From assembly GCA_002298155.1 (NCBI GenBank), contig DBME01000196.1, positions 4,391 through 25,145 on the forward strand: DNA of 20,755 bases, in the 5' to 3' direction. The notes beneath the pieces are model-generated. The model saw nothing but the letters and a program-made list of their open reading frames with translations. It did no database searches and had not been told where the DNA came from. Source of the stretch: Holophagaceae bacterium UBA706 (lineage in GTDB: Bacteria; Acidobacteriota; Holophagae; Holophagales; Holophagaceae). Shown piece by piece: positions 1 through 8,500 of this stretch. Position 1 is the first letter of the stretch; every line of letters starts with the position of its first letter. The position numbers and the translations under genes were made by a program.

Positions 1-369
1 CAGCCGCTGCTCGAGCCGCTGGGGCTCACGTACCCCCAGTACATCGTCCTGATGATCCTGTGGGAGGACGCGCCCTGCACGGTTTCGCATCTCTGCGAGC
101 GCGCCCTGCTCAACACCAACACGCTCACCCCGCTCCTCAAGCGCATGGAGCAGTCCGGCTACCTGACCCGCACCCGCAGCGCCGAGGACGAGCGGGTGGT
201 GCTCGTGGCGCTCACCACCGAGGGGGCGGCCCTCAAGGCGGCCTGCACCTGCGTGCCCCTGACCCTGGCCGCGTCGCTGGGGTATCCGGAGGCGTCCCTG
301 ACCACGCTCAAGGAACTCCTGGACGACCTGGTGGGGCACCTCCGGGCGGCGGACCTCAAGGGCGATTAG
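1..369 (+). CDS. MarR/OhrR-family transcriptional regulator, 5' end cut by window edge
   Basis: The frame is open from base 1 (Q-P-L-L-E-P-L-G-L-T-Y-P-Q-Y...) to a TAG stop, so the gene begins before the window and only its last 122 codons are seen. The stretch LTYPQYIVLMILWE, followed by a helix-turn-helix (SHLCERALLNTNTLTPLLKRME) and the DERVV...LT-x-EG wing, is characteristic of MarR regulators and closest to the OhrR organic-peroxide branch as I remember it. OhrR proteins repress a peroxidase through an N-terminal reactive cysteine. That position lies outside the window, so redox sensing cannot be confirmed. Several cysteines are present, at the start of the recognition region and in the CTC of the dimerisation helix. 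The target gene is not visible. The family is fairly certain; the subgroup is less so. Confidence 0.85.
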   Translation, partial: QPLLEPLGLTYPQYIVLMILWEDAPCTVSHLCERALLNTNTLTPLLKRMEQSGYLTRTRSAEDERVVLVALTTEGAALKAACTCVPLTLAASLGYPEASLTTLKELLDDLVGHLRAADLKGD

Positions 370-436
370 TCCAGCCCGGTGCGCTGGCAAAGAGGGTAAG
401 ATCAGGAATTCCGAACATCGCAGGCAGGGGTTCCCG

Positions 437-2368
437 ATGGTCCGACCGCAGCTTCGCTTGTTTGTCATCGCGTTTGGTTTCACCCTGCTTCCTCCCCTGG
501 TGGCCCAGAACGCCAAACCGGACCGGGCCATCCAGGTACGGCCTCCCACCCAAGCAAGCCTTGACGGGGAGCGCCGCTTGGCGCTGGTCATCGGTAACGG
601 CGCCTATGCCAGCGCGCCTCTGCGCAACCCGGTGAACGACGCCCGGGCCGTGGCGGAGCACCTGCGCCTCTGCCATTTCGACGTGGTGAGCCTGGAGAAC
701 GCCACCCGCGCCCAGATGCGCGAAGCGGTCCGGGCTTTCGGCGCCCGCATCGCCAAGGGTGGCGTCGGCCTGTTCTACTTCGCGGGCCATGGGATGCAGG
801 TCAAGGGCCGCAACTACCTGGTGCCGGTGGACGCCGACATCGCCCAGGAGGACGAGGTCGCCGGCGAAGCGCTGGAGGTGGACGCCGTCCTCGCCAAGAT
901 GGAGACGGCCCGGAACCGGCTGAACATCATGATCCTCGACGCCTGCCGCAACAATCCCTTCGGACGGAGCTTCCGCAGCACCCTCCAGGGCCTGGCCCAG
1001 GTGGACGCGCCCACGGGCACCTTCGTGGCCTTCGCCACGTCCCCGGGCCGGTCCGCGGCCGATGGGAACGGGGACCACGGACTCTACACCCAGGCCCTCC
1101 TGCATCAGTTCCTTGTGCCGGGGCTGAAGCTGGAGGAGGTCTTCAAGCGCACGCGGGCCGAGGTCCTGGCGGCATCGGACCAGCAGCAGACGCCCTGGGA
1201 GAACAGCTCCATCGTGGGCGACTTCTACTTCCTGCCCGGGAACGCCCAGGTGGAAATGCCGCCGATGCCGGCGCCGGTGTCCGGCTCCGTGATCACCGCG
1301 GTCAAGCGCGCCCCCGCACCCACGCCGGAGGAGGCTCGGCTCCTGGATCTCATGCGCGAGAAAGGGAAGCTGCCGGAAAAGCGCCGCATGGCCCGCCTCC
1401 TCGCCGCCAAGGGCAGCATCTATGGAATCTGGGCAGCGGGCAGCCTCAACGAAGACGCCACGGTGCACAACCGGGCCGTCACCGCCGCCGCCAAGCAGGG
1501 CATCCCGCCGGCGATGGTGGAACTGGCGGAATTCCTTGTGGAACGACCCGTATCTCCAGGCGATCTCACGGAAGCCCGGGCCTGGCTCGAACGGGCCGCG
1601 GCCTTCGGGGATCCCGACGCCAAGCTCGTGCTGGGATCGCACCTGATGGGGGACAAACTCGGTCCCCACGATCTCCCCCGATCCGAGCGCCTGATGGCCG
1701 AGGCGGCCCAGGCAGGGCCGGTGTTCTGCTACGGGGTGGGCTGCGCCTACTGGGACATGGCCAAGGACAGCGTCCTCCCCAAGGCCGATGCCGATGCCAA
1801 GGGCCTCGCCTTCCTGCGCCGGGGCGCCGACCTCGGGGACGTGGGCTGCATGTCCATGCTCGCCTCCGCCTACCAGACCGGGGATCACGCCGCCCAGAAC
1901 CTGGGCGAGGCCCGGTACTGGCACCTGGAGACCCAGAAGCACGACCCGGACCCCTACTGGCTGGTGTCCATCGGCCGGTTCTATCGGGATGTCACGGATC
2001 CCGCATTCCAGAGTGGGCCGGATGCGCTGGAATGGCTGGGCAAGGGCGCCGAGAAGGGCTTCCTGGGGGCCTACGCCGACATGGCTGAGATCTACCGCGC
2101 CGGTGCCCTGGTACCCAAGGATCTGGCGCGGGCCCTGGCCCTGCACCGGAAGGCCGCGGACCGCGGATTCCGCGACAGCCGCCGCGCCCTGGGGGAGATG
2201 TACGAGAACGGCGAAGGCGTACCGAAGGATGCCGCCCAGGCCTACTACTGGTTCCTGCTGGCCGAGGACAAGGAGGAGAGGACGCGGCTGGCCCCGTCCA
2301 TTCCGGCCGAGGAGCGCAAGCGCCTGGAGGCCCTCGCGAAAAAACAGAAGCCCGTCCGGGACAACTAG
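437..2368 (+). CDS. Secreted caspase-like (C14) protein with C-terminal Sel1-type repeats
   Basis: This 643-aa protein starts at an ATG preceded by AGGGG. It has an N-terminal signal peptide (residues 1-23, ending LVAQ), so it should be exported. Residues about 45-265 form a caspase-fold peptidase domain: RRLALVIGNGAY opens it, the catalytic histidine is His118 in YFAGHG, and the nucleophile is Cys170 in LDACRNNP. Both dyad residues are present, so it should be active. Residues about 345-625 hold degenerate Sel1/TPR-like helical repeats (A-x-x-W-L-x-x-A-A-x-x-G-x-x-x-A; GEMYENGEGVPKDAAQAYYW), which usually bind protein partners. Caspase plus Sel1 is a known bacterial architecture; these peptidases generally cut after Arg/Lys or Asp, but the substrate here is unknown. 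The stop codon overlaps that of an opposing gene remnant within CTAG. A second caspase-fold gene lies 3.2 kb downstream on the same strand. Confidence 0.92.
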   Translation: MVRPQLRLFVIAFGFTLLPPLVAQNAKPDRAIQVRPPTQASLDGERRLALVIGNGAYASAPLRNPVNDARAVAEHLRLCHFDVVSLENATRAQMREAVRAFGARIAKGGVGLFYFAGHGMQVKGRNYLVPVDADIAQEDEVAGEALEVDAVLAKMETARNRLNIMILDACRNNPFGRSFRSTLQGLAQVDAPTGTFVAFATSPGRSAADGNGDHGLYTQALLHQFLVPGLKLEEVFKRTRAEVLAASDQQQTPWENSSIVGDFYFLPGNAQVEMPPMPAPVSGSVITAVKRAPAPTPEEARLLDLMREKGKLPEKRRMARLLAAKGSIYGIWAAGSLNEDATVHNRAVTAAAKQGIPPAMVELAEFLVERPVSPGDLTEARAWLERAAAFGDPDAKLVLGSHLMGDKLGPHDLPRSERLMAEAAQAGPVFCYGVGCAYWDMAKDSVLPKADADAKGLAFLRRGADLGDVGCMSMLASAYQTGDHAAQNLGEARYWHLETQKHDPDPYWLVSIGRFYRDVTDPAFQSGPDALEWLGKGAEKGFLGAYADMAEIYRAGALVPKDLARALALHRKAADRGFRDSRRALGEMYENGEGVPKDAAQAYYWFLLAEDKEERTRLAPSIPAEERKRLEALAKKQKPVRDN

Positions 2369-2565
2369 GGGGCCGGATTCACGGGCACGGCGGCCGAGGT
2401 CACACCTTTCCATACCACCACGAGGCCGGGTCCTTTGTCTGCGCTTGGAACGGTTATGGACCGGCCCGCGGCAAGGGCCTGGATCACCTGCGTCCAGTCC
2501 GCATGCGTGAGCATGAAGGCGTCACCATTCTCGAAGGGAAACCTTTTGCTGGCCTTCTGCCCTCC
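2365..2565 (-). pseudogene. Remnant: duplicated C-terminus of the adjacent SARA-C-like gene
   Basis: Reading the minus strand from 2565 gives 66 codons and a TAG stop without interruption. The peptide (GGQKAS...FENGDAF...DWTQVIQALAAG...SITVP...VVVW) aligns without gaps to the C-terminus of the protein encoded at 2570-3799 (GGREAN...LEDGYAY...DWTRVIQALTAG...SITIP...VVVW). By eye 28 of 58 positions are identical. No start codon or ribosome binding site precedes it. The similarity begins only five bases past the intact gene's stop, in the +1 frame relative to it. The simplest reading is the surviving tail of a tandem paralogue whose upstream part was deleted. Because the frame is still open and its stop sits in the CTAG shared with the opposing gene, the deletion may be recent, or the tail may be translated by an unusual route. 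Confidence 0.8.
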
Positions 2566-2569
2566 GATT

Positions 2570-3799
2570 CTATTTTGCGAAGTCCTTGGCGGGTGCCTCC
2601 CGCTGCCAGACCACCACGAAACTCGGCTCGGTTCTGGTGCCTGGAATGGTGATGGACTCGCCTGCGGTGAGGGCCTGGATCACCCGGGTCCAGTCCTCTT
2701 TGGTGAACAAATAGGCGTAGCCGTCCTCCAAGGGCCGCATGATGTTGGCTTCCCTGCCGCCGGCGAGAAACAGGTGGTTTCCGGATACGCGGTCGCCAAT
2801 GCCGCCGGGGGGGGCGATTGCCGAGGGGCCTTGGACACCGGGTCTCCAGACCATGCAGGCATCGGCCTTGGGATCCAATCCCGCAAGGAGGCAGACTCCC
2901 CCTGAATCCTTTGCGGCGATGGCGAGATTCCGGATCTTGGCTGCCCCCCGGGAGGTGATGGTCAAGACAAGCCTGCCTCTGGGGGGCGTGAATTCCCGGT
3001 TCTCTCCGGGAGCGACCTTGTCCGCCGCCTGGGCCAGTGCCGGGATTTCATTCTCCATCCGGACATAGGCACCTGGAATGTGGTCCCGGCTGGTCTTGGC
3101 GATCCGGCTGGCCTGCTCTTCGGCATCCGTGCCGACCACCTCGGGGCGATGGCGATCCGACCAGGGCGGAGTCGGGAAGTACCGTTTGGCCAGCCCAAGC
3201 CGCGCCAGGATCCGCGTCTGGCCGAATTCCAGCGAAAGCTTGACTTCCCGTTCCGTGACCAGGACCGCGGCCAGTTGGTCCGGTTCTACGGGAACGCCCG
3301 GCATGGCCTGGGGCGCGATGTAGAGAATGCCCAGGAAATCCTCTCGGCCAAGCAAGGGAAGCCCGCCCGGGGCGATCTGGCTGTAGCCGCCGACGTCCAC
3401 CCGCTGCCCCTTCTCGGCCAGCTGGTAGAAGATGGTGAAGAGCCTGGGCAGGAAACGGTCGAAGGCCATCTCGTCCTCGTCCTTGTCCCGCTGGATGGTC
3501 AGAAGCATCTCCTTCTGCCCCGCAATGCGCATGCCCTCGGTGACGTAGGTCCAGCAGGGGAGGGGGCCCTGGGCCGTTTCAAGGGTGTGGGCGTAGACCC
3601 TGGCCGCAAGTTTGTCCTTCACCAGGAGGAAGGTGGCCAGGACCTTGGGGGTGGCCGGCGCCTGGACGGAGGTACCCGGGAGGGGCTCCGGGGGCGTTCC
3701 GGCCAGGGGCGGTGCGAACGCTAGCGCCAGGAGGGGGACCAGGCTCCGGATTGCCGTCGGGAAGGCGGAGTGGCCTGGATGTATCCTGGGAATTCGCAT
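2570..3799 (-). CDS. Secreted protein resembling the SARA/endofin C-terminal domain (DUF3480-like)
   Basis: This protein has 409 aa from the ATG at 3799, chosen because GGGGAGG stands five bases upstream and a signal peptide follows at once (IRSLVPLLALAFAPPLAG). A further ATG at 3847 lacks both. From about residue 52 onward the order of motifs matches what I remember of the C-terminal domain of the animal FYVE proteins SARA (ZFYVE9) and endofin. These are CW-x-Y-x-T-x-GM-x-x-x-GQ-x-E (82-98), ILARLGLAKRYFPTPPWS-x-R-x-R-P (197-219), LAGLDPKADACMV (305-317), and a final DGYAYLFTKEDWTRVIQAL (359-377). No FYVE finger or Smad-binding region is present. The bacterial role is unknown; the signal peptide puts it in the periplasm or outside. 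A decayed copy of its C-terminus follows directly. The CDS is very sure; the family call rests on memory and needs a profile search. Confidence 0.75.
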   Translation of the reverse strand: MRIPRIHPGHSAFPTAIRSLVPLLALAFAPPLAGTPPEPLPGTSVQAPATPKVLATFLLVKDKLAARVYAHTLETAQGPLPCWTYVTEGMRIAGQKEMLLTIQRDKDEDEMAFDRFLPRLFTIFYQLAEKGQRVDVGGYSQIAPGGLPLLGREDFLGILYIAPQAMPGVPVEPDQLAAVLVTEREVKLSLEFGQTRILARLGLAKRYFPTPPWSDRHRPEVVGTDAEEQASRIAKTSRDHIPGAYVRMENEIPALAQAADKVAPGENREFTPPRGRLVLTITSRGAAKIRNLAIAAKDSGGVCLLAGLDPKADACMVWRPGVQGPSAIAPPGGIGDRVSGNHLFLAGGREANIMRPLEDGYAYLFTKEDWTRVIQALTAGESITIPGTRTEPSFVVVWQREAPAKDFAK

Positions 3800-3847
3800 C
3801 GTCGCCTCCCCGCAGGGCATGGCACCCCGCTCCCTCCATGAAACCAT

Positions 3848-3890
3848 GCCGGGCGGGGGTTCGGGCGGGTTCCGTGCCCCCCGCCCGGGC
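3848..3890. repeat. GC-rich inverted repeat between divergent genes
   Basis: The arms gggcggggg (3851-3859) and cccccgccc (3878-3886) are exact complements. The flanks (gcc before, gggc after) extend the pairing with one bulged base. It lies between the divergent starts of the SARA-C-like gene (minus) and the small plus-strand gene at 3929, where a terminator would serve no obvious gene. It may be a leader hairpin, a binding site, or chance in GC-rich DNA. Confidence 0.4.
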
Positions 3891-3928
3891 CGGTGGTATC
3901 CTCATCAAAACGACAGTGGGAGATTGCC

Positions 3929-4228
3929 ATGAGTTTCGATGGAACCTGGGATCTGACCGTCCAGTCGCCCATGGGCGCCAAGACCTTCCGCCTGGTGGTC
4001 ACCACCGGCGAGGGGGGCGTGCAGGGCACGGTCGCGGTGGGCGGCGAAACCAGCCCCATGGTGGAGCCCAGGGTGGAGGACGGCCACTTCCGCTGGTCCG
4101 TGAGGATGCCCCGCCCCATGAACGTCATGCTGGACGTGGATCTCACCCGCGACGGGGACACCCTGGCCGGCACGGCCAAGGCGGGCCACATGCCCCTGCC
4201 GGGCGTGAGCGGCGGGAAGGTTTCCTAG
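3929..4228 (+). CDS. Small beta-rich protein of unknown function
   Basis: This is a 99-aa protein. The ATG at 3929 is preferred because GGGAG sits six bases upstream (3918-3922); the ATG at 3893 in the same frame has no such site and adds 12 non-conserved residues. The sequence is a run of short alternating strands: FDGTWDLTVQSPMG, GVQGTVAVGGE, FRWSVRMPRPMNVMLDVDL, DTLAGTAKAG. The repeated G-T and hydrophobic/polar alternation suggests a small beta barrel or sandwich, similar to uncharacterised proteins sometimes found beside oxidoreductases or polyketide genes. There is no signal peptide, so it is probably cytosolic. It ends 22 bases before the amidohydrolase gene and probably shares its transcript. 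I do not assign a function. Confidence 0.75.
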   Translation: MSFDGTWDLTVQSPMGAKTFRLVVTTGEGGVQGTVAVGGETSPMVEPRVEDGHFRWSVRMPRPMNVMLDVDLTRDGDTLAGTAKAGHMPLPGVSGGKVS

Positions 4229-4250
4229 CACCGTCCCTACGGGAGTGCCC

Positions 4251-5441
4251 ATGAACAAGCGAATCCTCTACGCCGTCCTGTGCCTGCTGCTGACGGCGCC
4301 CCGGCTCGGGGCCTGCACGACCGGCGTCATCTCCGGCAAGGCCACCGCCGACGGCCGTCCCATCCTGTGGAAGAACCGCGACGCGGCCGACATCCACAAC
4401 CAGGTCGTGTACGGCTCCGACGGCCGCTACCCCTACCTGGGGGTGGTGAACCGCGGCGACGCCGCGGGCCTGCAGATCTGGGCGGGGGTCAACGCCCAGG
4501 GCTTCGCCATCATGAACAACGTCTCCTACAACCTGGAGACCAAGGGCGAGGACTCGGTCATGGAGGGGACCTTCATGAAGCTGGCCCTCCAGTGCTGCGC
4601 CACCGTGGCCGACTTCCAGGCCCTCCTGGAACGCTCCAACCTCGGCGGCCGGGACGTGGCCGCCAACTTCGGGGTCATCGACGCCCAGGGCGGCGCGGCC
4701 TACTTCGAGACGGACGCCAAGGGGTTCAAGCGCTACGACGCCGCCGATGCGCCGGGAGGCTTCCTGGTGCGGGCGAACTACAGCCACATGGGGAAGAAGG
4801 AGAACGGCACGGGCTTCCTGCGCGAGGCCCGGGCCCAGGAACTGGTGGGCGGGCTCCAGGCCTCGGGGCGCCTCCTCCCGGCCACGCTGCTGGCCGAAGT
4901 GGCCCGGGACACCGCCAACGTCCGCATCGGTTCCTTTCCGGCCCGCACCCGGGCTGGCTACGCCTACATCGGCGACAGCATCAGCCGCATGGAGACGTCC
5001 TCGGCCTTCGTCCTGGGCGGCGTCCGTCCCGGTGAGGCTCCCGCGGGCTCCACGGCCTGGGTCGTCCTGGGCCTGCCGGTGACCGGCGTCGCCGTGCCCC
5101 TGTGGGTGGAGGCCGGCGCCGCGCCTCCGGAGCTGGCCGCCGCGAAGGACTACGCCCCCCTGAACGCCGCCTTCGACCGGGTGCGCCTGTACGCCTACCC
5201 CGAACAGGCCGGTGAGCTGAAGCGCTACCTGGACACCGGACGCCTCTACGACCCCAAGGCCGGGACCCTGGAGCCCTTCCTGGCCCGGGAGCGGGAGAAT
5301 TTCGCCGCCGCCGCCCAGGGCATCAAGGCGGGGCGGTCCCGGAAGGACCTGCAGGAGCAGATCGCCCGGGACACCTTGGCCCGGGTCCTGGCGGTGCTGG
5401 CCGAACGGGGCGTGCCCGCGGCCGCGCCACCGAAGCCTTGA
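4251..5441 (+). CDS. Secreted Ntn-type cysteine amidohydrolase (C45/C69/choloylglycine-hydrolase-like)
   Basis: This is a 396-aa protein. The ATG at 4251 follows GGGAG; a GTG two codons upstream is in frame but less likely. A signal peptide (MNKRILYAVLCLLLTAPRLGA) ends directly at Cys22 in A-C-T-T-G-V-I-S-G-K-A-T-A-D-G-R-P-I-L-W-K-N-R-D. In N-terminal-nucleophile hydrolases (penicillin V acylase, isopenicillin-N acyltransferase, C69 dipeptidases) a mature N-terminal Cys is the nucleophile, and the following ATADG...NRD is the usual second motif. Later segments (WAGVNAQGFAIMNN, ANFGVIDAQGGAAYFET, LVRANYS) also fit this superfamily. It should hydrolyse a linear amide bond of a small peptide or acyl-amide outside the cytoplasm; the substrate cannot be read from sequence. 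L-G-A-C also fits a lipobox, so lipidation is the competing possibility. It probably forms an operon with the small gene upstream. Confidence 0.85.
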   Translation: MNKRILYAVLCLLLTAPRLGACTTGVISGKATADGRPILWKNRDAADIHNQVVYGSDGRYPYLGVVNRGDAAGLQIWAGVNAQGFAIMNNVSYNLETKGEDSVMEGTFMKLALQCCATVADFQALLERSNLGGRDVAANFGVIDAQGGAAYFETDAKGFKRYDAADAPGGFLVRANYSHMGKKENGTGFLREARAQELVGGLQASGRLLPATLLAEVARDTANVRIGSFPARTRAGYAYIGDSISRMETSSAFVLGGVRPGEAPAGSTAWVVLGLPVTGVAVPLWVEAGAAPPELAAAKDYAPLNAAFDRVRLYAYPEQAGELKRYLDTGRLYDPKAGTLEPFLARERENFAAAAQGIKAGRSRKDLQEQIARDTLARVLAVLAERGVPAAAPPKP

Positions 5442-5452
5442 ACGGGGAAGTC

Positions 5453-5480
5453 TTGCCATCCCGGGCAAAAGTGCAATCCT
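5453..5480 (+). promoter_or_regulatory. Possible sigma70-type promoter for the WD40-caspase gene
   Basis: TTGCCA (5453-5458) and AATCCT (5475-5480) are separated by 16 bases in the 106-base gap upstream of the gene starting at 5548. The match to consensus is moderate and no other evidence is available. Confidence 0.25.
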
Positions 5481-5547
5481 GGTTCCATCCCTGAAGCATC
5501 CCAGGCAGCACCTTTGACGGAATCCTCGGATTCCCGGGAGCATCGCG

Positions 5548-8500
5548 ATGGCCGCCTTCGTCCGATCTGGATCCCATTGCCGTACCCTCCGCGCCTGCCT
5601 GCGGGCGCTGGCCGTCCTGGCCTGGCTTCTCCTGCCAGGGCCTGCGTCGGCCCAGGCCCCCGAGATCTACCTGCAGGGCGGCTTCAAGACCGGCAACGAC
5701 TTCAATGGCGGCCAGGAGCTGGCCTTCTCTCCCGATGGAAGCACCCTCGCCGCCGTGAGCGGCGGCACCGTTATCCGCACCTGGGACACGGCCACCGGCC
5801 GGGAGCAGCGCACCCTTACGGGTCACACGGACGTCGTGAAGTGCGTGGCCTTCCTCCCAGACGGCAAGCGGCTCCTGTCCTCGGGCTGGGACAAGACGGT
5901 GCGTCTCTGGGACCTGGAGACCGGGCGCCTCATCCGCACCCTCTTCGGCCACAAGGATAGCGTGAGGTCCATCGCGGTGAGTGCCGACGGGACCGTGGCC
6001 GCCTCCATCGAAAAGCTCGTGGCTCGGGTCTGGGACTTGGAGTCCGGCGCTCTCGTGGCGACCATCCCCTCGCCGCCGGATCCCGGCAACATGCCCGGGT
6101 ACATCACTCCCTTCTGGTGGGTGGGAATCACCCCGGACAGTTCCAAGGTCCTCGTCTCCAAGATCAACGGCGAATTCATGGTGGTGGGCGTCCGGGAGCG
6201 CCGGGTCCTGGAGACCTGGAACCGGGACAAGCTGGGCATCTACTGGTCGCCCGGGAACTTGGGGCTCGCGGCTGACGGCCGGATGGTCCTGGCCGATACC
6301 TCCGCGCTGATCCACCTGGATCCTGACCGGGGCGAAGGCGTCAGGCGGAAAATGCCGGATGTGGGCGAGATCCTCTATCTTTCCCCGGACGGGAGCACCC
6401 TCGTCGGACGGTCCCGCAAGGATCAGGTCTTCCACGTTTACGATGGTGAAGGGAAGGAGCGTTTGGCACTTCCCTACAAGGACGGGGTGGTTTCCTGGGC
6501 CTTCTCGCCGGCGACGGGAAGGGTCGCCTTATCGGCCCTGGGGGACTTTCTGAAGGTCTACGATCTGGCCACGGGCAAGGAGGTGCTGGATTTCAGTTCA
6601 CCCGCTCCCCTTCCTGGGGGGGCGATCTTCTCAACAGACGGGGGTTCCATCTCCATCGACGTTCAGCTCCCGCTCAAGGGGGGCGTCGCGGGCCTGGAGG
6701 CCTGGACTAGCCGCTGGAATCTTGCTGAGGCTTCGCTGGATGGGTTCAGCAGCCTCACGGCCTTCCACAACGAGGTCATGAGGATGTTCGCCGCCGGAGG
6801 CGAGGCCGCCTCCAAGGCCTCGGCGATGGTCAAGGCCCAGACGGCCCTCCGCGTGGACCGGATCTACTTCTCGCCCTACGACCCCCAGAATCGCTGCTAC
6901 TGGTTCGTGAATTCCGAGCCGGACTCGATGATCAGCGGATCCCCCTACATGACCGTCTTCAAGATCGACGCCAAGGGCCCGAACGACTTCGACGCGTGCC
7001 AGTCCTCGAACCGTCCCAACTGGAAGGTGTTCAAGCGGTTCCAGGCCCACGCCTCCAAGGTTACGGCCCACGCCGTCACCTACCAGCACAACCTGGTGGC
7101 CACCGGCAGCACGGACCGGACCATCAACCTCTTCGCGTACGGTTCGTTCACCCTGCTGCGCACCCTCAAGGGCCACCTGGGCACCATCACCAACCTGAGC
7201 TTCTCCCCCGACGGCACCCGACTGCTGTCCCAGTCCGAGGACCTCACCACGCGTCTCTGGGACGTGGCCACGGGGCGGGAACTGGGGCGCTTCGTGCGGT
7301 TCAACGACGGGGAATGGATCGTCACGACGCCCGAAGGCTACTACAACGCCTCCCCCGACGGCGACCGCCACCTGAATGTCCGCGTCGGAACCGAGGTCTT
7401 CGGCATCGACAACTACCGCGAGGCGTTCTTCCGGCCGGACCTGGTGAAGGTGGCCCTTTCCGGCGGCTCCATGGAGGGCTACCGCACCCTGGCCGAGATC
7501 AAGCCTGCGCCCAAGGTGACCTTCGCGGGGATGCCCGTGGTCTCCGCCGCATCCGAGGCCAAGGTGACCCTGCGCCTGGTGGACCGGGGCGGCGGCATCG
7601 GCGACGTGCGGTTGTTCCTCAACGGCTCGGCGGTGGTCCTGGACAACGGCCGGGGGCTCGCCGTGGTGGGCAAGGAGAAGGACGGCGCGGTGCTGCGGTC
7701 CTACAACCTCAAGCTCCTGCCCGGCGCCAACATCATCCGAGCCGCGGCCTTCAACGCCGACAACTCCATGCAGGGCAACAGCGCCTCCCTCACGGTGGAG
7801 GCCGGGGCCCAGGCCGCCCGCAAGCCCAACCTCCACGCGCTCGTGGTGGGCATCCAGGAGTTCCGCAACCCCAAACTCAAGCTCAAGTACGCCGTGGCCG
7901 ACGCCCAGCTCTTCGCCGACACCTTGCGCAAGGGCGCCCAGGGCCTCTTCGGGCAGGTGCGCATCACCACCCTCGTCACCCGCGAGGCCACCACCCGCGA
8001 CAAGCTGGTGGCGGCCATGGCCGCCTACAAGGACATCCAGCCTGACGACGTGTTCATCCTGTACCTGGCCAGCCACGGCACCGTGGACGACGGCGAGTAC
8101 TTCCTCATCACCTCCAACGTCGGTCCCCTGGGCACCGAGCGGCTGCGCACGGACGCCCTCACCCAGGGCATGCTCAAGGAGATGGTGGCCAACGTCCCCT
8201 CCACCAAGAAACTCATCGTCATCGACACCTGCAACGCTGGCCAGATGGGCAAGGCCATGCAGGCGGCGCTCCTGACCCGCGGCATGAGCGAGGAGACCGC
8301 CATCAAGGTCCTCTCCCGGGCCGTGGGCTCCACGATCCTCTCGGCCTCCACCTCCACCCAGGAGGCCCTGGAGGGCTACAAGGGCCACGGTCTGTTCACC
8401 TGGACCCTGACCCAGGGCATGCTGGGCAAGGCCGACAAGGGCGGCTCGGGCGTGGTGCAGACCACGGAACTGGCCGCCTACGTGGAGGGCGAAGTGCCCG

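Noticed and set aside
356..2413. Long open frame of 685 codons on the minus strand opposite the Sel1-caspase gene
   Set aside because: It is rich in Gly/His/Arg/Val with no domain, signal or ribosome binding site, and mirrors a gene with clear catalytic motifs; such shadows are common at high GC. The same applies to the long minus-strand frames at 6631-8610, 9575-11533 and 12599-14650.
3799..3847. Upstream ATG at 3847 for the SARA-C-like gene
   Set aside because: The 16 extra residues would bury the signal peptide, and the GGGGAGG site lies directly before the ATG at 3799.
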